DNA from: Tretioscincus oriximinensis
Taxonomy: Eukaryota; Chordata; Lepidosauria; Squamata; Gymnophthalmidae
DNA: 64,000 nt
Direction: 5' to 3'
NCBI GenBank assembly: GCA_022410635.1
Contig: JAJVDF010000194.1
Coordinates: 752,008-816,007 of the forward strand
This document shows positions 57,401 to 58,667 of the stretch, in pieces. How positions within the stretch are numbered: position 1 is the first letter of the stretch; each line of letters opens with the position of its first letter. Made by a program: the position numbers and the translations under genes. The notes beneath the pieces are model-generated. The model made no database searches. It saw only the letters and a list, made by a program, of their open reading frames with translations, and was not told the DNA's origin.

Positions 57401-58667
57401 TATCCTGGCCATTGGCTGAAAAACCTGCTCTCCCTTCCCAACTGCAGACACAGTTGTATCTGAAGTTGGAAAGTCGGGTATAGGGCATTATAAAAATCTA
57501 AATAAATAAATAAATAAATGCATCCAAACTGATCTGGTTTGGTAGAGAAGCACAACTCAGTTGAAGAATGACAGAAAAGTCAACACATTTTTCCCAACGT
57601 TTGCCAAGCTGCCCAAACTAGTTCAGATCAATATAAATTGTTGTCAGCCTAACAGCTGGGCCCTGCAAAGAACAACAGGACTCAAGGAAAGGAGAGATGA
57701 TATATTAGCTCTTCACTCACTTCCCTAACCCACACTTGGCTAACTTGATGAATCCAAGCAAATTCAAGGCACACATCTAATCCATCCCACTTTTTACTCT
57801 ATCAGATAGGAAACCCAGACACAAGAAAAAAACAATAAGAAAATGTATAAATGGGGAAGAGAAAACAGCTGGGAACTTTATACACAATTAGTATCAAAAA
57901 AGGAAGAAATAGAAAGTGAAATATATGACAAATGGAGGATGGATATGAATACTGACAGACAAGATATTACTAGAGAAAGAAAAAAACAAAAGTAGGGAAG
58001 CTAAATAAATTATGAGATCAGAAGAAAAATATAGAACACCAGTGCAATTATTGCACATGGTCTCAAATATAAATGGTAGTTGCTGGCATTACATGGGCAA
58101 AGAGAAACTTTTAATCACTTGATATGGGAATATGAAGAGATATAGCAATATTGGAAGATGATCAAAAAATAAGTATGTTAAGAATAACGAATAAAATTGT
58201 AGTCCTACATGTTGGCATGAATGTAATTCCAACCATCCAACAAAAGGAAATAGATGGATTGATAGCTTGTGAACAGATTGTATTGGTAGGAGGATGTAAG
58301 GATAACAAAAGAGGGAAAAAGTCTAAGTGGTATGACTATATTGTGGAACTTCTGACAGCAGAAGTCACTGTAACAGTAGCCAGAACATCGTGAAAGTTCA
58401 ACAATGTAAACAAAAGTGGACAGTAGTAAAGGAGTATTTGGAAAATAGAATGATGACCGAAGCAAAGAAATTAAAATTAGAGTTAATTTTTTCACTGTAA
58501 CTGATTGGAGTAGAAATCCCACAATATAAGACCTTATATTGTAACCTGTAATTCATACTATTGTAATGATGTTTAAAAAACAGTTTCATTAGATGCGAGT
58601 ATTACAGAAACATTTCTTACCTTTTGGAAAAAGTCTTCACCACTTTTGCCTTTTCCTTCAGCTGCAG
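3322..58667 (-). CDS. BICC1: BICC1 (Bicaudal-C homologue 1), partial gene, 16 internal coding exons
   Basis: This is a cytoplasmic RNA-binding protein with N-terminal KH and KH-like domains and a C-terminal SAM domain. In vertebrates it binds target mRNAs, controls their translation or decay, forms SAM-dependent foci, and acts in kidney tubule maintenance and left-right patterning (family knowledge). Coding segments are complement(58621..58667, 50546..50615, 23812..23891, 21144..21302, 19752..19805, 18178..18372, 16789..17040, 14033..14164, 12315..12501, 11381..11539, 10750..10946, 9186..9327, 8128..8284, 6251..6413, 4969..5008, 3322..3476), in 5' to 3' order. They total 2189 nt: 2 nt finishing a codon from the upstream exon, then 729 complete codons. 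Every intron has GT-AG ends, all phases join, and no stop occurs. GXXG loops are visible: GKSG (residue 6 of this partial protein), GKGG (85) and GRNG (237). Human BICC1 is about 970 residues, so the first exon and roughly the last 180 residues lie outside. Recognition is from memory of the family. Confidence 0.97.
3477..4968 (-). other. BICC1: BICC1 intron 16
   Basis: This is a 1492-bp GT-AG intron. It contains a complete hAT-type MITE at 4189-4480. Nothing else is recognised. Confidence 0.85.
4189..4480. mobile_element. Non-autonomous hAT-type DNA transposon, complete
   Basis: The element is 292 bp. The left end CAGGGGTCCTCAAACTA and the inverted right end CAGGGATCCTCAAACATTT form terminal inverted repeats. 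It is flanked by imperfect 8-bp target-site duplications (GCCTAATA at 4181-4188, GTCTAACA at 4481-4488; two differences). CA-to-TG ends with 8-bp duplications are typical of hAT elements. It holds no open reading frame and one N at 4291. The divergence of the duplications suggests an old insertion. Confidence 0.85.
4969..5008 (-). CDS. BICC1: BICC1 exon 16 (40-nt microexon-like)
   Basis: This 40-nt exon encodes residues 665-677, AFDYEQKKLLATK, plus the first nucleotide of an Ala codon. It was placed because it joins exons 15 and 17 in frame and matches the known BICC1 segment. The acceptor is CATTTTTAG before GCATTTG; the donor is AAAG before GTATGTGG. Skipping it would shift the frame. Confidence 0.93.
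5009..6250 (-). other. BICC1: BICC1 intron 15
   Basis: This is a 1242-bp GT-AG intron holding a CR1/L2-type LINE 3' end at about 5340-5706. The rest is unassigned AT-rich sequence. Confidence 0.85.
5340..5706 (+). mobile_element. CR1/L2-type LINE, 3' end fragment
   Basis: This is a 5'-truncated non-LTR retrotransposon end. It retains remnants of the ORF2 C-terminus (reading like FFxQRVV..NxxPEEVVEL) and the family 3' region GGACTAGATGGTCTCTGG...TCTTATGTTCTTATG. The short TTCTTATG repeats at the end replace a poly(A) tail, as in CR1-like elements. The same 3' region recurs at 39040-39240, 47467-47925 (reverse) and 55170-55385. Confidence 0.8.
6251..6413 (-). CDS. BICC1: BICC1 exon 15 (charged, Ala-rich linker helix)
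   Basis: This 163-nt exon completes a split His codon and encodes residues 611-664. It includes the charged, alanine-rich stretch LADKKAPGSERAAERAAAAQ, probably helical, and ends QSYVGMQ. The acceptor is ACTTTTCTAG before CACTAC; the donor is CAG before GTACGAAG, phase 0. Confidence 0.96.
6414..8127 (-). other. BICC1: BICC1 intron 14
   Basis: This is a 1714-bp GT-AG intron. It is AT-rich and has a short (TA)n run near 7509-7520. No repeat family, RNA gene or extra exon was recognised. Confidence 0.8.
8128..8284 (-). CDS. BICC1: BICC1 exon 14 (linker, conserved CNDAFVEVG block)
   Basis: This 157-nt exon encodes residues 559-609 with split codons at both ends (Gly before, His after). It begins CNDAFVEVGMPRSPSHSGN and ends AKRQTVELLQGTKNSRL. 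The acceptor is TGCTCCTGTAG before GTTGC; the donor is TTACA before GTATGTC. A long open frame on the opposite strand across this exon is a shadow. Confidence 0.96.
8285..9185 (-). other. BICC1: BICC1 intron 13
   Basis: This is a 901-bp GT-AG intron. Nothing was recognised in it apart from Ns at 8455, 8606 and 9172. Confidence 0.8.
9186..9327 (-). CDS. BICC1: BICC1 exon 13 (linker)
   Basis: This 142-nt exon encodes residues 511-557 plus one nucleotide. The core is SSLGENVLGSNHGDPSIQTN, followed by SASEQVATKGN. I chose the acceptor GTTCCAG before ACCTCAG because it is in frame with exon 12 and gives TSAMKY, the same length as the mammalian segment I recall. The nearer AG, 7 nt downstream, would shift the frame. 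The donor is GAAG before GTATAGC. Confidence 0.92.
9328..10749 (-). other. BICC1: BICC1 intron 12
   Basis: This is a 1422-bp GT-AG intron. No repeat family or additional exon was recognised. Confidence 0.8.
10750..10946 (-). CDS. BICC1: BICC1 exon 12 (linker)
   Basis: This 197-nt exon encodes residues 446-510, after completing a split Gly codon. It starts FSAIPHLMMPSTAQATLTS and ends LNGHVK, with a proline cluster (TPSPPPGLTP) in the middle. The acceptor is TTTTATTACAG before GTTTCTC; the donor is AAG before GTCAGT, phase 0. It is recognisable as BICC1 linker but more diverged than the KH exons. Confidence 0.95.
10947..11380 (-). other. BICC1: BICC1 intron 11
   Basis: This 434-bp GT-AG intron is the shortest in the window. 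A 22-bp direct repeat (ACATCTCTCCAAGGTGATGG...) occurs at 11078-11099 and 11116-11137. Confidence 0.85.
11381..11539 (-). CDS. BICC1: BICC1 exon 11 (Ser/Thr/Pro-rich linker)
   Basis: This 159-nt exon (phases 1-1) encodes residues 393-444 with a split Gly at each end. The sequence is low complexity and rich in Ser, Thr, Asn and Pro, including TPNSLLNALNSSVSPLQSPS. It is part of the disordered linker between the KH block and the SAM domain. The acceptor is CCTTTTTTTAG before GATTGC; the donor is ACAG before GTGAGTTG. Confidence 0.96.
11540..12314 (-). other. BICC1: BICC1 intron 10
   Basis: This is a 775-bp GT-AG intron. Nothing was recognised in it. Confidence 0.8.
12315..12501 (-). CDS. BICC1: BICC1 exon 10 (end of second KH-like domain and start of linker)
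   Basis: This 187-nt exon encodes residues 330-391 plus the first nucleotide of a Gly codon. SVIVKSVERNALNMYEARK closes the second KH-like domain. The rest is a Cys/Ser/Gly-rich start of the disordered linker and ends with the repetitive SSAGLGLTGL. The acceptor is TTTCCTATAG before TCTGTAAT. The donor is CTTG before GTACAATC, weak because +4 to +6 do not match the consensus. Confidence 0.95.
12502..14032 (-). other. BICC1: BICC1 intron 9
   Basis: This is a 1531-bp GT-AG intron. A SINE/LINE tail fragment lies at about 12585-12700; the rest is unassigned. Confidence 0.8.
12585..12700 (-). mobile_element. SINE/LINE 3' tail fragment
   Basis: The + strand reads TTATTTATTTATG...TATCCCACCCTATCTCAGGGTGGTCAATAATAAAA. 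In reverse this is the ACCxCCCTGAGATAGGGTGGGATATAA...AAATAAATAA end shared by squamate SINEs and LINEs. A related fragment lies at 25503-25590. Confidence 0.6.
14033..14164 (-). CDS. BICC1: BICC1 exon 9 (second KH-like domain, first part)
   Basis: This 132-nt, phase 0-0 exon encodes residues 286-329. It opens GCLPLVLMFDMKEEI and ends SIKPKPKQPSK. It is the first part of the second KH-like domain, which has no GXXG loop. The acceptor is AATTTTTCAG before GGCTGCC; the donor is AAG before GTTGGT. Confidence 0.97.
14433..14567. mobile_element. Palindromic MITE
   Basis: Two arms of about 60 bp are inverted copies. The left arm (14433-14490) contains CTTTTAATTCATCTTCAGTC; the right arm (14505-14567) in reverse contains CTTTTAATCCATCTTCAATC. 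They are separated by a short T-rich loop with an N at 14498. A third, diverged arm lies at 14679-14726. Superfamily unknown, since I see no clear target-site duplication. Confidence 0.7.
14679..14726. repeat. Diverged half copy of the palindromic MITE
   Basis: The segment GCATGTATCTTTAATTCAAC...TCCTGAAAAACTGGATTAAACCA aligns with one arm of the neighbouring palindrome at 14433-14567. Confidence 0.6.
14788..14812. repeat. Poly-C / CCCCAA low-complexity run
   Basis: Eleven C residues are followed by AACCCCAACCCCCC. This is a short homopolymeric tract in BICC1 intron 8 and a likely sequencing and length-variation hotspot. Confidence 0.85.
15500..15595 (-). mobile_element. CR1/L2-type LINE fragment
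   Basis: The + strand TCACCACCTCTTCTGGAAGT...AATTCCACAGG...GATGAAAAAATACTTTCCTTT matches the antisense of the LINE ORF2 C-terminus also seen at 47760-47840. It is a short internal fragment without a 3' tail. Confidence 0.65.
16789..17040 (-). CDS. BICC1: BICC1 exon 8 (KH3 domain)
   Basis: This 252-nt, phase 0-0 exon encodes residues 202-285 and is the largest exon in the window. It finishes the first KH-like domain (EGTAMLLEHLAGSLA) and then carries the whole of KH3, including HHLFMMGRNGSNIKHIMQRT with the GXXG loop GRNG at residues 237-240 and then QIHFPDPNNPQKK. The acceptor is TTTCTAATTAG before GAAGG; the donor is ATG before GTAAATTG. Confidence 0.98.
17041..18177 (-). other. BICC1: BICC1 intron 7
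   Basis: This is a 1137-bp GT-AG intron. More than half of it is a single LINE insertion (17307-17958) bounded by a 12-bp duplication. Confidence 0.88.
17307..17958 (-). mobile_element. 5'-truncated non-LTR retrotransposon with 12-bp target-site duplication
   Basis: This 652-bp insertion is flanked by the perfect direct repeat AATTATCCAAAT at 17295-17306 and 17959-17970. On the minus strand, 17502-17840 is open for 112 codons. It contains a zinc-knuckle-like CICDAKIVEDTSHFLLDC motif of the kind seen near the C-terminus of LINE ORF2 proteins, followed by a basic tail. The 3' untranslated part is AT-rich and ends with AATAAAAGACTTG. The LINE clade was not assigned with confidence. The perfect duplication and intact short frame suggest a fairly recent insertion. 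Confidence 0.85.
18178..18372 (-). CDS. BICC1: BICC1 exon 7 (first KH-like domain)
   Basis: This 195-nt, phase 0-0 exon encodes residues 137-201. It starts ELLPLVLMFELPIAGI and ends with RGSQNNANAVK. It forms most of the first KH-like (KHL) domain, which keeps a KH fold pattern but has no GXXG loop. The acceptor is AATTGTTCTAG before GAGCTC. The donor is AAG before GTGATGTT, which lacks the usual G at +5 and is therefore weak by consensus. Confidence 0.97.
18373..19751 (-). other. BICC1: BICC1 intron 6
   Basis: This is a 1379-bp, AT-rich GT-AG intron. No repeat family was recognised. Confidence 0.8.
19752..19805 (-). CDS. BICC1: BICC1 exon 6 (end of KH2 domain)
   Basis: This 54-nt, phase 0-0 exon encodes residues 119-136, VSIAGQPAGVESARVRIR, the last strand and C-terminal helix of KH2. 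The acceptor is CATTTACAG before GTATCC; the donor is CGG before GTGAGTAT. It is too short to show as a long open frame and was found by extending the KH2 reading between exons 5 and 7. Confidence 0.95.
20210..20246. repeat. Perfect 17-bp inverted repeat with 3-nt loop
   Basis: ATGTTTAACATAGTCAC, the loop GGA, then GTGACTATGTTAAACAT form a perfect hairpin. It lies about 10 bp upstream of the SINE at 20257. The arms are too short to be a recognised MITE and there is no clear target-site duplication. Confidence 0.9.
20257..20871 (+). mobile_element. tRNA-derived SINE, split by a later hAT insertion
   Basis: The 5' part (20257-20434) starts with a degenerate tRNA-like head (GTTGCAGTGATGCAGAGGTT ... 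GGTTCAAAGC) and continues with SINE body sequence. The 3' part resumes after 20761 with AAGCCTCTGAGAGTCCCTCT and GAGAAGGGTG. The two halves are separated by a 319-bp transposon and its 8-bp duplication. The same body and 3' motif (AAGCCGCTTTGAGTCCCTTT) occur in the SINE at 55948-56275. Confidence 0.78.
20435..20753. mobile_element. Non-autonomous hAT-type MITE nested in a SINE
   Basis: This 319-bp element begins CAGGGGCATAGATACC and ends with CCACTAGTG. It is flanked by a perfect 8-bp duplication, TCCACAAC (20427-20434 and 20754-20761). The CA...TG ends and 8-bp duplication indicate the hAT superfamily. Its centre is a foldback (arms 20578-20619 and 20637-20675). It is GC-rich compared with the intron and has no coding capacity. 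Confidence 0.85.
21144..21302 (-). CDS. BICC1: BICC1 exon 5 (KH2 domain core)
   Basis: This 159-nt, phase 0-0 exon encodes residues 66-118. It holds the canonical KH2 signature VIGKGGNNIKKVMEETG, with the GXXG loop GKGG at residues 85-88, followed by CHIHFPDSNRNN. The acceptor is TTCTTTCAG before AGTAATCG; the donor is CAA before the near-consensus GTAAGTG. Because the length is a multiple of three, skipping would keep the frame but delete the KH2 core. Confidence 0.97.
21303..23811 (-). other. BICC1: BICC1 intron 4
   Basis: This is a 2509-bp GT-AG intron. It contains a tRNA-derived SINE on the minus strand (22225-22453). The rest, including 22454-23811, shows no repeat family I recognise. 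Confidence 0.82.
22225..22453 (-). mobile_element. tRNA-derived SINE with intact A and B boxes
   Basis: Read on the minus strand, the element has a Pol III A-box-like TGGTGTAGTGG (22433-22443) and a perfect B box GGTTCGATTCC (22389-22399). The body follows toward lower coordinates (… CCTACTTCACAGGGTG …). A diverged copy of the same family lies at 54530-54778. It is a SINE head and not a tRNA gene, because no complete cloverleaf can be formed. Confidence 0.85.
23812..23891 (-). CDS. BICC1: BICC1 exon 4 (end of KH1 domain)
   Basis: This 80-nt exon finishes the split Asp codon and encodes residues 40-65, beginning PHIKVSGKKENVKEAKE and ending SVLDTK. This is the last strand and helix of KH1. 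The acceptor is CATACTCAAG before ACCCCC, with a weak pyrimidine tract. The donor is AAA before GTAAGATA, phase 0. The frame joins exactly to exon 3 (G + AC = Asp) and to exon 5. Confidence 0.95.
24331..24402. repeat. Diverged about 72-bp repeat, copy 1
   Basis: The segment GTGAGAGAAAAATGAGGAAT...AATTGCCTCTTGGCATCCC...CAGGGC aligns with 25751-25822 with scattered differences. It is directly followed by the LINE tail at 24399. Confidence 0.6.
24399..24654 (+). mobile_element. LINE 3' end with (AAAT)n tail
   Basis: One frame reads APRLWNSLPLKVRLSSLYSF then RRSLKMHLFYLAFG, the typical C-terminus of CR1/L2-clade ORF2. It is followed by a 3' region ending CCGAGACCTTCGAGTATAAG, GCGGGGTAGAAGTATAAATA and an (AAAT)n tail. 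A shorter relative with the same tail type lies at 57385-57520. Confidence 0.75.
24992..25200. mobile_element. Palindromic MITE with about 70-bp arms
   Basis: The left arm (24992-25060) contains TATACACACTTTGAACTTCC and AAATTTATTTACTGTTCTAC. The right arm (25133-25200) is its near-perfect reverse complement, separated by about 70 bp. A TA before CAGGGTGCTTC at 24981 suggests a Tc1/mariner-like left end, but the matching right end is missing. Confidence 0.75.
25218..25368. mobile_element. Palindromic repeat (family P), foldback copy
   Basis: Two inverted arms of about 65-70 bp (CAAAGGGGCTAGAAGCACTT... and its inverted partner ending CTACTAGCCCCTTTG) surround a GTAGACACGTCTACTTCTTC centre. The direct repeat TAGATGAG occurs at 25210-25217 and 25369-25376, which could be an 8-bp target duplication. 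Other members are at 36405-36500, 43521-43616, 47336-47471 and 53281-53506. Confidence 0.75.
25503..25590 (-). mobile_element. SINE/LINE 3' tail fragment
   Basis: The + strand TTTATTTTATTTATTTACAT...CCCAAAGGTCTCAGGGCGGTTAACAATAAAA is the reverse of a common squamate SINE/LINE tail. It is related to 12585-12700. Confidence 0.6.
25751..25822. repeat. Diverged about 72-bp repeat, copy 2
   Basis: The segment GTGGGAGAAAAATGTGTAAT...CAATTGCCTGTTACCATCTC...CAGGGC aligns with 24331-24402. Confidence 0.6.
25823..29629. other. BICC1: Unassigned intronic stretch
   Basis: This 3.8-kb part of BICC1 intron 3 is AT-rich. Open frames at 27025-27363 and 27592-27894 on the + strand have no recognisable domain, and I regard them as chance. 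No repeat family was recognised. Confidence 0.6.
29630..30740 (-). mobile_element. L1-like LINE, 3' portion of ORF2
   Basis: On the minus strand, 30389-30685 is open for 98 codons and reads like the L1 ORF2 C-terminal region (LSHPTSKGYISRLYRILLDI, RHIWEEDCNTHF). Further on, at about 30000-30180, another frame gives AAKFEIAKH, an L1-type motif. The AT-rich 3' end lies near 29640. The frame is interrupted, so the copy is inactive. Confidence 0.75.
30741..35772. other. BICC1: Unassigned intronic stretch
   Basis: This 5-kb part of intron 3 has no recognised LINE or SINE. A short inverted fragment with CTACAACTCCCAGCATTCC lies at 33931-34015. Scattered short open frames show no domain. Confidence 0.6.
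33931..34015. repeat. Short inverted repeat, ACTACAACTCCCAGCA type
   Basis: AACTACAACTCCCAGCATTC is followed by the partly inverted TGCTGGGACTGCATGGCTG and TTGTAGTTCAGG. Sequences with ACTACAACTCCCAGCA ends are common dispersed DNA-element pieces in reptile genomes. Its family is not assigned. Confidence 0.45.
35773..35802. repeat. (TAC)n microsatellite
   Basis: About ten copies of the trinucleotide TAC/CTA lie in intron 3. A 24-27-bp imperfect direct repeat (ATTTAATGAAACAT(AT)TCACAACTCAT) follows at 35811-35862. Confidence 0.9.
36405..36500. repeat. Palindromic repeat family P, single-arm copy
   Basis: The segment CAGCATCTGAAGAAGTAGAC...CTTATGCCAACCACC...TTAGTCTCAAAGTGCTACTG...CCCCTTTGCTG is one arm of the family seen at 25218-25368 and 53281-53506. 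There is no opposite arm here. Confidence 0.75.
37740..39245 (+). mobile_element. CR1/L2-type LINE, partial reverse transcriptase and 3' end (degenerate)
   Basis: In order along the + strand, broken frames show SPGPDGIHPRILKEL (about 37805-37855), YLDFQKSFDKVPYQRLL (about 37998-38050), a VTDETKLF segment where the FADDTKLF active-site block should be (about 38258-38281), and an open C-terminus at 38665-38967 with TRGHSLKLMGRNVRTDK. The family 3' region GAATGCTGGACTAGATGG follows and ends near TTTATGTTCATC. Stops and frameshifts are frequent, and the catalytic Asp pair is lost, so the copy is dead. Confidence 0.88.
39246..42455. other. BICC1: Unassigned intronic stretch
   Basis: This is 3.2 kb of intron 3. 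Overlapping open frames at 39693-40079 (+) and 39779-40045 (-) have no recognisable domain. No repeat family was named. Confidence 0.6.
42456..42530. repeat. 15-bp tandem repeat, five perfect units
   Basis: The unit GTAAGCAAGATCTAA occurs five times without a mismatch (75 bp), flanked by GATGA on the left and GATGAGG on the right. Perfect identity suggests recent expansion or active slippage. Confidence 0.95.
43521..43616. repeat. Palindromic repeat family P, rearranged copy
   Basis: The segment GTCCAGCAAGGGAGCTTATA...GGAGACTAAG, with an internal short duplication, and CTTTTGTAGACACATCTACTTCTTCAGATG are family P pieces as at 53281-53506. Confidence 0.65.
45925..46260 (+). mobile_element. CR1/L2-type LINE fragment, highly degraded
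   Basis: Broken frames read like the region upstream of the LINE C-terminus (for example LYGILVKPILGTP, then LKKD-like GATGTTGATCAG, then THGMKLQGN). There are many stops and no 3' tail. Moderate support only. Confidence 0.5.
46742..46820. repeat. 39/40-bp tandem duplication
   Basis: TTTGGCAATATAAGGTAGAC...GGAGTGTA (46742-46780) is followed directly by TTTGGCAATATTGGGTAGAC...GCAGTGTA (46781-46820). The two units differ at a few positions. Confidence 0.85.
47336..47471. repeat. Palindromic repeat family P, single-arm copy
   Basis: TTTCAGAGAAATAGTTGTGT...GAAAGTCCAGCAAGGGGGC...CATCTGAAGAAGTCTGTGAA...GCTTATG matches the left arm of 53281-53506. It abuts the tail of the LINE at 47467. Confidence 0.75.
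47467..47925 (-). mobile_element. CR1/L2-type LINE 3' end
   Basis: On the minus strand, 47696-47911 is open for 71 codons. It carries TRGHSLKLLGRKVRTDK and then FFTQRVISLWNLLPEEVV, the ORF2 C-terminus. The 3' region with GAATGCTGGACTCAATGGGC follows and ends in TTCTTATGTTCTTATGTTG repeats at 47467-47490. This C-terminal segment has an uninterrupted frame and is the best preserved of this family here. Confidence 0.88.
49430..49990 (+). mobile_element. L1-like LINE, 3' end
   Basis: One frame at about 49492-49557 reads CWHGCGECGTYIHMTWECQE followed by FW, the Cys/His motif near the C-terminus of L1-type ORF2. A degenerate C-terminal tail and AT-rich 3' region follow. Stops interrupt the frame. 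Confidence 0.7.
50546..50615 (-). CDS. BICC1: BICC1 exon 3 (KH1 domain, middle)
   Basis: This 70-nt exon encodes residues 16-38 (it begins IMEETNTQIAWPSKL and ends AKSKK) plus the first G of an Asp codon finished in exon 4. The acceptor is TTTTTAACAG before ATTATGG; the donor is AAAG before GTAATAAC. The sequence is the KH1 helix and strand after the GXXG loop and is nearly identical to mammalian BICC1 as I remember it. It is isolated between an 8.0-kb and a 26.7-kb intron. Confidence 0.95.
52869..53212. mobile_element. Tc1/mariner-type MITE with internal 42-bp tandem repeat
   Basis: This 344-bp element has perfect 23-bp terminal inverted repeats (CAGTGGTACCTCGGTTCTCG... and its complement) and a TA duplication on both sides (52867-52868, 53213-53214), as expected for Tc1/mariner. 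Beyond the 23 bp, the inner ends are partly inverted. The interior has a 42-bp tandem repeat (53003-53139). It is CpG- and GC-rich in an AT-rich intron, with no transposase. Confidence 0.9.
53003..53139. repeat. 42-bp tandem repeat, 3.3 units, with CRE-like motifs
   Basis: Units are at 53003-53044, 53045-53086, 53087-53128 and a partial at 53129-53139. Each full unit has GCGCGCCTTG or GTGCGCCTTG, then ACGTCATCAGAGTGCG, then a T run. Unit 1 contains the palindromic cAMP-response element TGACGTCA; units 2 and 3 carry GGACGTCA. Because 42 is a multiple of three, it creates open frames with 14-residue repeats on both strands; these are artefacts. Confidence 0.93.
53281..53506. mobile_element. Palindromic repeat family P, full foldback copy
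   Basis: This 226-bp palindrome runs from CAATTTCAGAGAAATA to TATTTCTCTGAAATTG, with arms of about 100 bp (53281-53381, 53407-53506). The centre is GTAGACACATCTACTTCGAT. The outer part GTTAGTCTAGTAGAAAGTCC is present in both arms. It is the most complete family member in the window. The related module CATCTGAAGAAGT...AAAGCTTATG is widespread in reptile genomes as far as I recall. The superfamily is not assigned. Confidence 0.85.
54530..54778 (-). mobile_element. tRNA-derived SINE, diverged
   Basis: This is the same family as 22225-22453. On the minus strand the head at the right (CCAGTTTGGTGTCATGGTTA) is followed by a degraded B box and the body. At the left end the 3' tail is GGGTAGGATATATGTATAAA. 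One N lies at 54683. Confidence 0.75.
55170..55385 (+). mobile_element. CR1/L2-type LINE 3' end fragment
   Basis: TGCCTCCAGGTTGGAGAGGC...GGTGGGCCACTGGGTGTTTC...AATGTTGGACTAGATAAGC...CTCCTCTTACATCC is the 3' region shared with 5340-5706 and 39040-39240. Confidence 0.75.
55948..56275 (+). mobile_element. tRNA-derived SINE with (CTT)n tail
   Basis: The head has TGGCTCAGTTGGTAAGG (A-box-like) and a degraded B box near GATCAAGTTTCAAAGC. The body continues to AAGCCGCTTTGAGTCCCTTT and GTATAAGAACCAACTTCTTC, and it ends in a CTT/CTCTT-rich tail. It is the same family as the split SINE at 20257-20871. Confidence 0.78.
57385..57520 (+). mobile_element. LINE 3' tail fragment with (AAAT)n
   Basis: CAAGGAACACTTTATCCTGG and CCATTGGCTG are followed by TATAGGGCATTATAAAAATC and (TAAA)n. 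It resembles the tail of 24399-24654. Confidence 0.65.
57840..58540 (+). mobile_element. L1-like LINE, degraded 3' portion
   Basis: Broken frames give KYRTPVQLLHMVSNINGSCW-like sequence (about 58027-58090; one frame reads EEKYRTPVQLLHMVSNINGS) and YDKWRMDMNTDRQDIT (about 57925-57970), both typical of the L1 ORF2 C-terminal third. Frameshifts and stops are frequent. The element ends about 80 bp from BICC1 exon 2. Confidence 0.75.
58621..58667 (-). CDS. BICC1: BICC1 exon 2 (start of KH1 domain, GXXG loop)
   Basis: This 47-nt exon starts with 2 nt that complete a codon from the upstream exon and then encodes AAEGKGKSGEDFFQK (residues 1-15 of the visible protein). GKSG at residues 6-9 fits the GXXG RNA-contact loop of KH1. 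The acceptor is TTTATTTACAG before CTGCAG; the donor is AAG before GTAAG, phase 0. A second AG 6 nt downstream (after CTGCAG) could also serve as acceptor and would remove two alanines. I call it exon 2 because human BICC1 has one coding exon before this point; that exon is not in the window. Confidence 0.93.

Larger units (their letters stand above)
50616..58620 (-). other. BICC1: BICC1 intron 2 (8.0 kb)
   Basis: This is an 8005-bp GT-AG intron. It holds a Tc1/mariner-type MITE (52869-53212), family P foldback (53281-53506), SINEs (54530-54778, 55948-56275), LINE ends (55170-55385, 57385-57520) and a degraded L1-like piece (57840-58540). Stretches 50616-52868, 53507-54529 and 56276-57384 have nothing I can name. 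Confidence 0.88.
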
